DNA of 64,000 bases from Anaerolineaceae bacterium (GCA_030653365.1 JAURZL010000014.1:62001-126000); one strand, 5' to 3'. Numbered from the stretch's first letter, positions 19,376-28,246 are shown. Translations and numbers: made by a program. Notes: generated from the sequence alone by a model not told the origin.

Positions 19376-20320
19376 ATGAATAAATATTTGTCTAAAAAGA
19401 TCACCTCCCGACAATACCAATCTGAAGCGGATCTGGTGGCGATGCAATCTTTGTTGAAGGAATCGCGTTTCCTGACAGATGACTGGTGCTATGCTCATGT
19501 TGGTGACCTGCTTTTCTGGTTTTTCCAGATCGCTATCCATCTTAACCCTCATGAACATATCCGCCTCTGGTATGCCGATGAAAAATTAGTGGGGTATTCC
19601 ATACTGGGCGAAGATCCTAGCTTTGACGTGCAGGTTCATCCGGAGTTCATCTGGCAGGGCATCGAAGAACAGGCATTGGAATGGGCTGAAAAAAGGCTGA
19701 TTGAACTGCGCTGCACTGAAGCGACCCTCTGGGGTGGAAATCTGGTATCAGGTTCCAGACAGGACGATCCAGCGCGAATTACCTTTCTTGAACAGCATGG
19801 CTTCCACGCGGGGGGTGAATTTTCGGAAGTTAATATGCTCTGCAGCCTGAATCATGAAATTCCTGAAGGAACCATTCCGGATGGGTATGTTGTACGTTCA
19901 GTGTCTGAACAGGGTGAACTTTCCAACCGAGCAGAAGCCCAAAGGGATGTGTGGCATCCTTGGACAGTTGGCAATTTAAAGGATGAAGATTACACGATGA
20001 TGATGCGGCTTTCCGGTTATGATCGTGAACTGGATGTCGTTGCTATTACCCGGGATGGGGTCATTGCTGCCTATGTAAATGGCTGGAATGATGATCTCAA
20101 TAAAATCGGCGATTTTGGTCCGCTAGGCACCCGTCCTGCATACCGCCGGCAGGGATTGATGCGTGTGGTGTTGTTGGAATGTCTGCGCAGGATGCAGGCA
20201 CGTCGCATGAACCGGGTTTGCGTCTCGACCGGGGTGACGAATTTCCCTGCACAAAAGCTCTACGAAGGGGTAGGTTTTAAAATCGCAAATCAATACCTGG
20301 AATTTGTAAAACCCGGGTAG
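19376..20320 (+). CDS. GNAT-family N-acetyltransferase, two-domain
   Basis: A 314-aa protein started at the ATG at 19376; an upstream in-frame ATG (19343) sits in the centre of the palindromic repeat and is unlikely. The C-terminal domain has the acetyl-CoA loop TRPAYRRQGLMRVVL (the Q/RxxGxG/A-type motif) and ends with the usual GFKIANQYLEFVK. The N-terminal half is a second, diverged GNAT-like fold (HIRLWYADEKLVGYSIL). The substrate is unknown. It is isolated between two copies of a palindromic repeat. Confidence 0.82.
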   Translation: MNKYLSKKITSRQYQSEADLVAMQSLLKESRFLTDDWCYAHVGDLLFWFFQIAIHLNPHEHIRLWYADEKLVGYSILGEDPSFDVQVHPEFIWQGIEEQALEWAEKRLIELRCTEATLWGGNLVSGSRQDDPARITFLEQHGFHAGGEFSEVNMLCSLNHEIPEGTIPDGYVVRSVSEQGELSNRAEAQRDVWHPWTVGNLKDEDYTMMMRLSGYDRELDVVAITRDGVIAAYVNGWNDDLNKIGDFGPLGTRPAYRRQGLMRVVLLECLRRMQARRMNRVCVSTGVTNFPAQKLYEGVGFKIANQYLEFVKPG

Positions 20321-20339
20321 TGGTGGGTTCGGCCGATCT

Positions 20340-20367
20340 GTACGGGCGTTCGGCTAAACGCCCCTAC
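20340..20367. repeat. Second palindromic repeat, supplying a stop codon
   Basis: GTACGGGCGTT and AACGCCCCTAC flank a 6-nt loop with one mismatched pair, in the same style as the copy at 19328-19360. It lies between convergent genes, and its right arm contains the stop codon (20364-20366) of the minus-strand epimerase gene. It could serve as a shared terminator. Confidence 0.65.
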
Positions 20368-21347
20368 ACACCATATGCCTTTAAAATCCGCTCGATCTCC
20401 GCATGGTCCGCTTCCACGACCTGCATGCGCTGCGGATTCGCTTCAAATTGCGCAATCGTGCGTTTGATCCCCTGATGAAAAGGTATCACAGCCTGGTATT
20501 CGGGAACGTAGGATTTGATCTTGCTGTTATCAAAAATAACGCTCCAGCTTTTGTCGCCAATCAGCGATCCGAGATTCTCCGGTGCAACCTTGACAATGAA
20601 GTCTGAAGCGATATGCACAATCATCGGTTGCACCCCGGCAGCCGCCCCAATTGCCTGGTAGATCTCGTTCCAGGTAATGCGTTCGTCCGATGTGATGTGG
20701 AACGCCTGCCCCAATGCACTCGGATGCCCCAAAAGCCCCAGAAATCCAACTGAAAAATCCTCCGCATGTGTGACCGTCCAAAGAGATGTGCCATCCCCAT
20801 GCACAATCACCGGTAAACCCTTGCGCATCCTGTCCACAATGGTGAACTTGTCCCAACCACCAACGCCGATTGGAATATATTTATCGTAGGTATGCGAAGG
20901 ACGCACAATCGTCATCGGGAAACCCTGCTCGCGGTATGCCTGCACAAGCCGCTCCTCGCAGGCGATCTTATTTCGCGAATATTCCCAGTACGGGTTGTGC
21001 AATGGTGTCGACTCGCGGATGATCACGCTGCTGGGTGGTTTCTGATAGGCAGAAGCCGAGCTGATGAAAATAAACTGCCCAGTTTTTCCTGCAAAGAGAG
21101 CTAGATCGCGTTCGATATCCTTTGATGTATAGGCGATCCAATCCACGACCACATCAAAAGTCTCATTTGCCAAAACGCTCTGCGTCTGTGCCAGATCATG
21201 GAAGTCAGCTGTCAACCAGCGTACACCTGGGATATCCACAGTCGTCTGTCCGCGGTTAAGCAGGGTCAGATCGATCCCGCGTTCCACCGCCATGCGCGAA
21301 ACACTGGTACTGATATTACCGCTACCGCCTATAAAGAGTACTTTCAT
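20364..21347 (-). CDS. NAD-dependent epimerase/dehydratase family protein
   Basis: A 327-aa extended short-chain dehydrogenase fold. The nucleotide-binding motif is FIGGSGNIS (about residues 5-13), with DWIAYTS and FISSASAYQKP as the central strand. The usual YxxxK appears as YSRNKIACE. The C-terminal half is the substrate-binding part and resembles plant-type chloroplast stem-loop-binding or isoflavone reductase-like epimerases. The substrate cannot be read from sequence. A GAGG site precedes the ATG. The extreme C-terminus is encoded within a palindromic repeat. Confidence 0.85.
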   Translation of the reverse strand: MKVLFIGGSGNISTSVSRMAVERGIDLTLLNRGQTTVDIPGVRWLTADFHDLAQTQSVLANETFDVVVDWIAYTSKDIERDLALFAGKTGQFIFISSASAYQKPPSSVIIRESTPLHNPYWEYSRNKIACEERLVQAYREQGFPMTIVRPSHTYDKYIPIGVGGWDKFTIVDRMRKGLPVIVHGDGTSLWTVTHAEDFSVGFLGLLGHPSALGQAFHITSDERITWNEIYQAIGAAAGVQPMIVHIASDFIVKVAPENLGSLIGDKSWSVIFDNSKIKSYVPEYQAVIPFHQGIKRTIAQFEANPQRMQVVEADHAEIERILKAYGV

Positions 21348-21538
21348 AATCGAACCTCTATTCTCAAAGAAAAACTGAATATTAAAAAAATGACAACCAT
21401 CACATGAATATTGATGAAAGACTCGTATCGCATTAAATTCTATACCATTTACCCGCGCAGGAATTGAAAAAGCGCATTGATCAATTTTTTCATGTTATAT
21501 TTGACCCACTCAATAATTTCATCATTTTACGAGGATAT

Positions 21539-22162
21539 ATGAAGAAACCCATCGTCATCGCTATCAGCTCCATTTCCGGTGGAGGCAAGTCCGTTGTTGT
21601 CAAAAAATTAGCTGAAATGCTGGAAGATGCCATCGCCATTCATTTCGACGATTACGAGACGCCTGATACCTACCCCAAGAATCCACTTGATTTGGTAAAA
21701 AATGGAGTCGATTTCAATGTCATCAAATCGCCTTTGCTGGCACAACATTTACAGATGTTGAAAAATGGGGAAACAGTATCCACACCACAGGGTGAAATTC
21801 TCGCTCCCACCAGATTTATTATCTATGAAGGACCCTTAGGATATGCCCAACACGAAACCGGTCAATTTATTGATTTTCTGGTCTTCATTGATACGCCCCT
21901 GGAAATTGGTTTAGCACGCCGCTTCTCCCGTTCATTTGCAACTTCCCATTATGAAAAGAAGTCGCGCGAGCAATTAATCCGCTTAATTGAAGAACTCAAA
22001 AGCTTCACCGAAGGTTATCTGCTCTGGACGCGTAACGCCTACCATACTCTTGCTGAATATATTCGTCCAGCCAGCGATCTGATCCTGGATTGGGATCAAA
22101 CACCGGAAGCTCTTGCCAATGCCATCATCCAGGCGCTGAGAGAGAAAGGCTGGCTCAGATAA
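21539..22162 (+). CDS. P-loop kinase, uridine kinase-like
   Basis: A 207-aa protein started at the ATG at 21539, with GAGGA four bases upstream. The P-loop reads SSISGGGKS (about residues 12-20), a variant of the nucleoside kinase Walker A with an extra glycine. HFDDYETPDTYPKNP matches the uridine kinase/phosphoribulokinase acidic substrate motif (the YDDFY/H region). FIIYEGPLGY corresponds to the Walker B strand, and a lid with RRFSRSF follows. It probably phosphorylates a small nucleoside or sugar, but the substrate is not known. Confidence 0.8.
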   Translation: MKKPIVIAISSISGGGKSVVVKKLAEMLEDAIAIHFDDYETPDTYPKNPLDLVKNGVDFNVIKSPLLAQHLQMLKNGETVSTPQGEILAPTRFIIYEGPLGYAQHETGQFIDFLVFIDTPLEIGLARRFSRSFATSHYEKKSREQLIRLIEELKSFTEGYLLWTRNAYHTLAEYIRPASDLILDWDQTPEALANAIIQALREKGWLR

Positions 22163-22184
22163 TTTGGTAGGTTTTTTCAGCCTC

Positions 22185-22880
22185 TCATAATCGGATACCC
22201 AGAACATCCAAAAGTTGTTTCAGCTCACTGATCTCGTAGGTGATCGGAAGCGCATCGTTATTTTCTACACCATTCGGGTTGTACCAGCAGGTGTCGAGAT
22301 CATACCCAACACCCCCGGCGATATCCGAACTGAGGCTGTCTCCAATCACCAGCACACTCTCTTTGGGTGGTTGTCCAATCTCCTCGAAGACCGAATCGAA
22401 GAAACCTCTGGCTGGTTTGAACACACCTATAGCTTCCGAAATGAAGATATGCTGGAAATAACGTTCCAAGCCAGAAATGCGTATGCGTGAATGCTGCACC
22501 TCATTGATCCCATTGGTGATGATAGCCAGGTTAAATTTTCCGTGTAGTTTCTCCAGTACTTCCAGTGTGCCCGGAATCAAATCGGCTGCTTGCCCCAGAT
22601 AATGCAGATACATTTTGCTGAATTCAACTGTATCCTGGCAAATACCTAACTTTATAAATAGATCCGCAAAGCGCTGCCAGCGTAAATCCATCAGCGTGAT
22701 CGTTTGCTCCTCCAAGCGCTTCCACATCCCCTGGTTGATGCGTTTGTAAGCTTCTCCCACCTCATGATTAAAAGTCAGCTGATAGTGCGCAAACACATTT
22801 TGCAGTGCTTGCTCCTCAGCACCTTCATAAGCGAACAAAGTTCCATCTGCATCAAATAATAGCCAGTTGTAGGGGGGCAT
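22185..22880 (-). CDS. HAD hydrolase, YjjG-type pyrimidine nucleotidase
   Basis: A 231-aa haloacid dehalogenase-family phosphatase. Motif I is D10-A-D12-GTLF, motif II is IITNG, motif III is the lysine in VFKPARGFF, and motif IV is GDSLSSDIAGG. The layout, a four-helix cap after motif I and the EAIGVFKP signature, matches YjjG/PynA enzymes that dephosphorylate non-canonical pyrimidine nucleotides. GGAG precedes the start. It converges with the P-loop kinase, leaving a 22-nt gap. Confidence 0.88.
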   Translation of the reverse strand: MPPYNWLLFDADGTLFAYEGAEEQALQNVFAHYQLTFNHEVGEAYKRINQGMWKRLEEQTITLMDLRWQRFADLFIKLGICQDTVEFSKMYLHYLGQAADLIPGTLEVLEKLHGKFNLAIITNGINEVQHSRIRISGLERYFQHIFISEAIGVFKPARGFFDSVFEEIGQPPKESVLVIGDSLSSDIAGGVGYDLDTCWYNPNGVENNDALPITYEISELKQLLDVLGIRL

Positions 22881-23054
22881 GGTTTCTCTCCGGGTTGAGT
22901 TTTTTAGAAATTATACAGGAAGATAAACTTTTATATGATTTCTTTTAAGCTTACTGGTTATTTCATTTCTAAGAAAATGTATTAGGTGAATTCGTATGTT
23001 TTGGAAAATTCATGGTTTCTGAAGAATTTAATATGCAAATATCATTAACAGTGT

Positions 23055-23071
23055 TCGGTAAGGGTAACCGA
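23055..23071. promoter_or_regulatory. Candidate operator upstream of the TetR gene
   Basis: TCGGT and ACCGA flank 7 nt (AAGGGTA), 16 nt upstream of the -35 element. The place and symmetry suit autoregulation by the TetR protein, but the arms are short. Confidence 0.3.
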
Positions 23072-23087
23072 TCGGATTTTTTACCCC

Positions 23088-23116
23088 TTGACAAATGAAC
23101 AATAAATACATAAAAT
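23088..23116 (+). promoter_or_regulatory. Strong promoter of the TetR-nitroreductase operon
   Basis: A perfect -35 TTGACA (23088-23093) and a -10 TAAAAT (23111-23116) are separated by 17 bp. The start codon is only 7 nt beyond the -10 box and no ribosome binding site exists, so the transcript is probably leaderless. Confidence 0.75.
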
Positions 23117-23123
23117 ATGAACT

Positions 23124-23882
23124 ATGAGTTCACAAAAATACACAATCCCGTTATCTGTAGAACAGATTTACCCGCTGCTACTCAAGTTGCAAGAGCAGGA
23201 AGTGATCACACGCACCTTCCGCCGCCTGGACCCGCCGCGCCAGCAGGCGATAATTGACGCCATTTTGGCTGAAGCGGCCGTCAGCGGCCCGGCGGTGATC
23301 AATATCAAGAATGTGGCTGCTCGCTCGGGCGTGGCAGTCGGTTCGCTGTACCAGTATTTTGGCAACCGCGAGGGGCTGATTAATTTTTCCATCGAGTTGG
23401 TCACCCGCCAGGTGTGCGAGACCTTCAACTATATCCAGCCATGGCTGGCTGATATGCCGCTGCGCGAGGGTCTGCTGGCTTATATTAAGGGGGGCGAAGA
23501 CTGGAGCGAAACGCAAACCAGCTTTGTAAGATTTTTCGCTGCAGCAGCTTATAACCAGAACGCGGAGATGCAGCAGCGTGTGGTGCGCCCGGTTGCCGAA
23601 ACCATGCTGGATATTGTGCGCCAGATGCTGGCTGCGGCGGTGGAACGCGGTGAAGCGCGCGCTGACCTGGATCAGGAAGCGGCAGCTCGACTGTTGCACG
23701 GCATGTCTATCATTCTGGGAGACTCGCAGATTTTGCCTTACCTCAACGCTTATTTCCAGACCAGTGATGAATGCGTTGCCTGGCAGCGGGTGATGGATGT
23801 GTTTTTGGATGTATTAACCCACGGCATACTCGTCGCGAATCAAATTAATGATGAAAATTTAGGCGTTGAAACCCGGGAGTAA
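23124..23882 (+). CDS. TetR-family transcriptional regulator
   Basis: A 252-aa regulator. After a 30-residue N-terminal extension comes the DNA-binding domain: AIIDAILAEAAVSGPAVINI followed by the helix-turn-helix VAARSGVAVGSLYQYFGNREGL (about residues 66-88). The remaining 150 residues are the variable ligand-binding helices. The gene has a higher G+C content than most of the window, as does the next gene. It is 6 nt upstream of a ferredoxin-nitroreductase gene, which is its likely regulatory target along with itself. Confidence 0.9.
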   Translation: MSSQKYTIPLSVEQIYPLLLKLQEQEVITRTFRRLDPPRQQAIIDAILAEAAVSGPAVINIKNVAARSGVAVGSLYQYFGNREGLINFSIELVTRQVCETFNYIQPWLADMPLREGLLAYIKGGEDWSETQTSFVRFFAAAAYNQNAEMQQRVVRPVAETMLDIVRQMLAAAVERGEARADLDQEAAARLLHGMSIILGDSQILPYLNAYFQTSDECVAWQRVMDVFLDVLTHGILVANQINDENLGVETRE

Positions 23883-23888
23883 TGAATT

Positions 23889-24824
23889 ATGACCATTAAA
23901 ACCAGCAGAGCAGAGGGTGTGGCAAATGTCACCATTAATTATAAAAAATGCAACGGCTGTGGTCTGTGCGTGAAAGTATGCAAAGGCGCGCCGCTGATCA
24001 TGCGGAATGGAAAACCAACCGTAGACCAGACGCGCCTCTTTGGCTGCATCGGCTGCGGAAAGTGCCTGGCGGTTTGTCCTGAAGACGCCATCTCGGTGGA
24101 AGGGCGCGATTTGTGTACCGCGGATGTACTTCCCATTGCCCCACGCGAGCAGCGCGCATCTTATGAACATCTGTATAACCTGATGCTGGCACGGCGCAGC
24201 ACGCGTGAGTTCAGCAGCCGGATGGTGGAACGGGAGCTGGTAGACCAGATCATTGAGGCGGCATCCAGCGCGCCGATGGGCCTGCCACCCAGCGATGTGA
24301 GCGTGTTGGTATTGGACGGCCGTGCGCGGGTACGCGAACTGCGCGACGCGATGATGGCCGACTTGAAGAAAATTAAACCTTTTGTCTCGCACTCCTCGCT
24401 CAAACTGATGCGTCCATTCATGAAGCGTGAAGAGTACGAGATGTTTGGCAGCTTCATTGTGCCCACTATGGAAGCCTTTATTTCGATGGAAGCCGAAGGC
24501 GTGGACTGGTGGCTGTACGACGCACCGCTGGCAGTGTATTTCTACTGCTCGCCTTATTCTGACCCAGCCGATCCGTTCATTGCCGCCACCTATGCCATGC
24601 TGGCTGGCGAAGCGCTGGGCCTGGGTAGCATTATGATTGGCACCAGCGGATTTTTCTTCAAATACAGCCGCCGCCTACGACAGCAATACAATATCCCCGC
24701 AAATGCCCAACAGGGGTTGATGGTCTTGTTCGGCCACCCAGCAGTGAAATATCGCAAGGCCATCCGCCGCCGCTTTGCGAAGGTGGATGTGCTGGGGGAT
24801 GATTCCATGGCACACCAGAATTGA
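23889..24824 (+). CDS. Nitroreductase with N-terminal 2[4Fe-4S] ferredoxin domain
   Basis: A 311-aa flavoprotein. Residues about 16-70 hold two CxxCxxCxxxC clusters (CNGCGLCVKVC and CIGCGKCLAVC), so electrons can arrive from ferredoxin-type donors. The FMN-binding nitroreductase domain follows (ARRSTREFSSRMVERE, EAASSAPMG). Such fusions reduce nitro- or quinone-like compounds or act as flavin reductases in anaerobes. It is coupled to the TetR gene (6-nt gap), so its expression is probably induced by its own substrate. Confidence 0.9.
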   Translation: MTIKTSRAEGVANVTINYKKCNGCGLCVKVCKGAPLIMRNGKPTVDQTRLFGCIGCGKCLAVCPEDAISVEGRDLCTADVLPIAPREQRASYEHLYNLMLARRSTREFSSRMVERELVDQIIEAASSAPMGLPPSDVSVLVLDGRARVRELRDAMMADLKKIKPFVSHSSLKLMRPFMKREEYEMFGSFIVPTMEAFISMEAEGVDWWLYDAPLAVYFYCSPYSDPADPFIAATYAMLAGEALGLGSIMIGTSGFFFKYSRRLRQQYNIPANAQQGLMVLFGHPAVKYRKAIRRRFAKVDVLGDDSMAHQN

Positions 24825-24973
24825 GGTTGGCGTTTTAATGAAAGCAAAGAAAGTGGCTATACTTGCATTCATGCATGTATGCATAAACTTCTCACGATTA
24901 TGACTGCCATGGTACGATCTCAAACTTCGTGGAGACGTGTAACTCTTGACATTTAATCCATTACTTCAGCCTT

Positions 24974-25618
24974 TTACCTATGGCTTAATATCTCCCACCC
25001 TCTTTCCTTGGCAACCTTCTCCAGTCGCTGATCCGGGTACACCGCCACCGGATGCATCGCATTTTCCAACAACGGAATATCCATAAACGTGTCCCCATAA
25101 GCATAATCCACCCGCTCGACCTGCAAGCGCTGCAGCACTTCCTTGATTTTGCGCTCACTCGAGACCAGCCCATCCACCAGACGCACCCTGCCATCGACAG
25201 TTTCCACCGGTGACCCGATCGCCTGCACCTCAATCCGGCGGGCAAAAGCCTCGGCAATCGGCTCGACCACACTGCTGGCGATATAGACCTGCGCGCCATG
25301 CTGTACATGCTCTTGCAAGCGGGTTATCACGTCCTCGCGCCGCTTGCGCCACAGGTTATGCTCCACCGCCCATTCGCATGCCTGTGCGAATTTATCCTCG
25401 TCCATATCCTTCAACCAGGCCAGACTCTTGATCATCAATCCCTGCCCCCACGGCTGCGGATCAATCAACCCCAGCTTGACCAGCAGGTAGCTCGGCATCA
25501 TCGAAGCCAGCAACCAGCGTGCCTGCGTTTTGCTCTGATGCACCTTAATCCAGTCAAGCAGACCGAGGATCGGAGAGCCGGTGGTGAGTGTACCCATCAT
25601 GTCGGAAATGACGATCAT
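24974..25618 (-). CDS. HAD-IB hydrolase (phosphoserine phosphatase-like) with altered motif I
   Basis: A 214-aa protein started at the ATG at 25618; an upstream in-frame start at 25657 would precede the -10 box. Motif II is YIASSV, motif III includes the lysine in SSERKIKEVL, and motif IV is GDTFMDIPLL. Motif I reads D6-MMGT: the nucleophilic Asp is present but the second Asp, the usual acid/base of phosphatases, is Met. This may reduce or change activity. The gene has no ribosome binding site and may be leaderless. Confidence 0.8.
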   Translation of the reverse strand: MIVISDMMGTLTTGSPILGLLDWIKVHQSKTQARWLLASMMPSYLLVKLGLIDPQPWGQGLMIKSLAWLKDMDEDKFAQACEWAVEHNLWRKRREDVITRLQEHVQHGAQVYIASSVVEPIAEAFARRIEVQAIGSPVETVDGRVRLVDGLVSSERKIKEVLQRLQVERVDYAYGDTFMDIPLLENAMHPVAVYPDQRLEKVAKERGWEILSHR

Positions 25619-25625
25619 GGGAGAA

Positions 25626-25631
25626 ATTATA
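25626..25631 (-). promoter_or_regulatory. -10 element of the HAD-IB gene
   Basis: TATAAT on the minus strand ends 7 nt before the ATG at 25618. A -35-like TTAATT lies 16 nt upstream. There is no room for a ribosome binding site, so the transcript is probably leaderless. Confidence 0.5.
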
Positions 25632-25900
25632 TCAGGATGATGCAGTGAATTAATCAATAATCCTATCCATAAACTACTTCTCTTCGATTATTTGTCATCA
25701 AGATGAATATGAGTATAATAATTGTTAGAATCTCATCATTAAACCCTTATCATTAGCATGAAAATGAATTTCCTCACTTTGTTGTATTCGGGTTTTAAAG
25801 GTGTTTTTTTGTTATAACATAAATTGATAATTCATCATTTTAAATTTCATCTTTACAGAGAGACACAATTTATCCATACTCATACAAATTTGGAGAACAA

Positions 25901-26803
25901 ATGAAAAAAGGGAAATATTTAATTTGCTTGTTGTTGTTTGTATTCATCTCATCCTGTGGTGGAAAGCAGCCACCACCTACTCAAACCCCAACCAATGTGG
26001 AGGCAATCATTCAAACGCCTACAGAAGAAGCTCAGGTTGCGTTACCTGGCGAACCAGAAGACCCGGGTGAGCCAGATGATACTTCTCAAACAGGCGATGA
26101 GTCGCAAACCGCACCGGAACAAAACAGCAATTTATATGATCCTAGCATTTATGTGATTGAGGCTTCCGGAACTTACCGGATGGAGCTCGCACCCGGTTAT
26201 TATGCCGATTATGAAGTTGAAATCTATCTTGATAAAGTCGATTCAAATGACAACCGGGTTGTCACCGGCAGCTATCAGGGTGGGGTTTGGATGAAAACCA
26301 CCATTGATGCCAAAGAGTACATCAAGGAGAATTTTGGAGATGCGCCTGTGACGATTCAGTTCGATGCTGGAGGGGAAGCAGTCAATGATAATTTCTCGAT
26401 TTATCTGAATACGACTGATGACAAAGCCTGGACAGATTATTCAATCCTGGATGATCAGGGCAATCCATTACCACTCACCCGCGATATGCCGGTCGGGAAG
26501 GGTGGCACGATTGCAGTTTCAAAAAATGTGTACCTGGATGCCAAAGCTAAAGGTGCTCAAGGCGAAAAAGTTGACTATCAGGATACCGCGGATGGTGAAG
26601 TCGTCGATGTAAACTACATCATTCATGTTGAAGAAAACGGTAGCGAGGTTAACGCCAAGCGTAAGGTCACCTTTTTCCTCAGCGGTGAGGGATTCTCCTT
26701 TACCATTGAAGGAACCCTGACACGGTTGGCGGGGTACCCGCAAGACGTATTGGATTATGCCAATAATGAGAATAAAAATAAATTTATGGAATATTTTAAT
26801 TAG
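25901..26803 (+). CDS. Lipoprotein of unknown function
   Basis: A 300-aa exported lipoprotein. The signal peptide ends in the lipobox ISSC with C19 as the lipid-bearing residue. A 65-residue Pro/Thr/Glu-rich linker follows, then a beta-rich domain of about 200 residues. The last 28 residues start LTRLAGYPQDVLDYA and end NKFMEYFN. Nearly the same 3' end occurs again as a remnant at 28854-28953. GGAG precedes the ATG. No known domain was recognised. Confidence 0.75.
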   Translation: MKKGKYLICLLLFVFISSCGGKQPPPTQTPTNVEAIIQTPTEEAQVALPGEPEDPGEPDDTSQTGDESQTAPEQNSNLYDPSIYVIEASGTYRMELAPGYYADYEVEIYLDKVDSNDNRVVTGSYQGGVWMKTTIDAKEYIKENFGDAPVTIQFDAGGEAVNDNFSIYLNTTDDKAWTDYSILDDQGNPLPLTRDMPVGKGGTIAVSKNVYLDAKAKGAQGEKVDYQDTADGEVVDVNYIIHVEENGSEVNAKRKVTFFLSGEGFSFTIEGTLTRLAGYPQDVLDYANNENKNKFMEYFN

Positions 26804-26841
26804 CTCTGGTTTTTTTCCAGCCATCTGATAACCACATCTCG

Positions 26842-26890
26842 AATGAGACAACCAGTAGTTGATAACTACCAGCTGTCTCATTATTTTTTA
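26842..26890 (+). terminator. Intrinsic terminator of the lipoprotein gene
   Basis: AATGAGACA (26842-26850) pairs with TGTCTCATT (26874-26882), with an inner GTAGTT/AACTAC stem, followed by a T-rich run. The same ATGAGACAACC start is found in the terminator at 28991-29035. Confidence 0.75.
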
Positions 26891-26926
26891 ATAAAACAGA
26901 TTAAAGCTTTTCAACTTTTGAGCTGC

Positions 26927-27016
26927 AAAGGTGCGCTGCACTTGAGGATGAATACAAACTGTTGGAATGGAAAAATAATCTTATATACCAAACAACCAGA
27001 AGTGCATTGCACCTTT
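26927..27016. repeat. Spaced inverted repeat with palindromic arms
   Basis: Two 17-bp sites, AAAGGTGCGCTGCACTT (26927-26943) and AAGTGCATTGCACCTTT (27000-27016), are inverted copies of each other with two differences. Each is itself nearly palindromic around GTGCANTGCAC. They could be paired operator sites or the ends of a decayed 90-bp MITE. Confidence 0.5.
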
Positions 27017-27164
27017 TGTTTATAAAAAGATAGGGAATGTGTATCTACACTAATAAAATTTTTATCCCTTTCAAATTTTGAAATAACTTTACAATTAAGT
27101 TAACCTTTTGCATTATAAATCTATATTTACCTCTTTATTGAGGTCCATTTCTTTGGAGTTACTC

Positions 27165-28154
27165 ATGTCCAAATTCCTCGAATCCGAAAAACCACACCAA
27201 TCTGCTTTCAAGCAAATCTCTCCCACCTTCACCCCCGAAGCTAGGCAGCCTGGACTCTACAAAACCAAATACCGTCCCTTCTGTCTGCCACTGCAACACG
27301 CCGATCAAAACCTCTTCCCCGGCATCCGCAAGAGTGCCCTCAACTACTTCGCCAAACACGAGATCAAGTGGCATGATGGCCAGAATGGAAAATCCAGCAA
27401 TCATATGTGTGATTCACAGGTCTGTTGTGTCAATTTCCTGTTCCCTTTTGCCGATCATCCGGAAGCTTTAGCCCAACTCTTGAGACCCATTTTCCCACAT
27501 CTGGATCACGTGCTGCCGGTCGAGGATGGCAAGTTGGTCTCCTTTGAGTGGATTGGCGCTGAGAATTATCTCGGTGAAAAAATCACACGCAATGGCAAGC
27601 GTTCACGTGGTGCTAACTTCACCAGTGCTGACGCGATCGTGATGTTCGAACGCACCGACAAAAAACGCCAGATCGTTCTGATCGAGTGGAAATACACAGA
27701 ATCCTATGGGAGCACAAACCTTAAATTTGCCAAAAGTGGCACCGACCGCACGAGCATCTACCGGCACCTGTTTGACCACCAGGATTGCTTGATTCGAAAA
27801 GATCTCCTGCCCAATTTTGATAATCTCTTTTTTGAACCCTTCTATCAATTAATGCGCCAGCAATTTCTGGCCCATAAGATGGAAAAAGCCAGGGAAATGG
27901 GAGCTGATATCGTCAGTCTCCTGCACATAGCTCCAGCCCACAACCTGGATTTCAAGAAAGTGACTTCTCCAGCATTGAAGCATCTTGGTAATTCGCCCAC
28001 CCAGATCTGGCACAAACTGGTCCGGGAAGAAGATCGCTTCAAGAGTGTTTATACCGAAGATTTATTTGGCGGATTGACTGAAGGACAATTACCTGAAATG
28101 AAAGATTGGTTGAATTACATTCAAGCAAGGTATCGGTGGGTAAATGTTTTCTGA
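27165..28154 (+). CDS. PGN_0703-like putative PD-(D/E)XK restriction endonuclease
   Basis: A 329-aa protein started at the ATG at 27165 (GGAG nearby). The nuclease core reads FTSADAIVMFE with D156, then VLIEWKYTE with E174 and K176, which is the D...ExK arrangement of PD-(D/E)XK nucleases. The N-terminal part has SSNHMCDSQVCCVNFLFPF. I recognise it from memory as the PGN_0703 family of putative restriction endonucleases. No methyltransferase or specificity subunit is next to it, so self-protection or a different nuclease role is unresolved. The gene pair it forms with DinB is bracketed by duplicated lipoprotein ends. Confidence 0.7.
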   Translation: MSKFLESEKPHQSAFKQISPTFTPEARQPGLYKTKYRPFCLPLQHADQNLFPGIRKSALNYFAKHEIKWHDGQNGKSSNHMCDSQVCCVNFLFPFADHPEALAQLLRPIFPHLDHVLPVEDGKLVSFEWIGAENYLGEKITRNGKRSRGANFTSADAIVMFERTDKKRQIVLIEWKYTESYGSTNLKFAKSGTDRTSIYRHLFDHQDCLIRKDLLPNFDNLFFEPFYQLMRQQFLAHKMEKAREMGADIVSLLHIAPAHNLDFKKVTSPALKHLGNSPTQIWHKLVREEDRFKSVYTEDLFGGLTEGQLPEMKDWLNYIQARYRWVNVF

Positions 28155-28246
28155 AACTCTTTACTGATGGTTTTCATAATGATTTCTGTCTCTATAATGA
28201 GGGCTAACAGCATCAGCCATGCAAGCTGTTGGCAAAGGATTCGAAA

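Larger units (their letters stand above)
26804..27164. other. Intergenic region before the solitary nuclease gene
   Basis: This 361-nt AT-rich region has no gene I can support. It contains the lipoprotein terminator (26842-26890) and a spaced inverted repeat (26927-27016), both listed separately. A GGAG sits just before the nuclease ATG. Confidence 0.6.

Noticed and set aside
24838..24903. 21-codon frame MKAKKVAILAFM after the nitroreductase
   Set aside because: No ribosome binding site and no support beyond an open frame.
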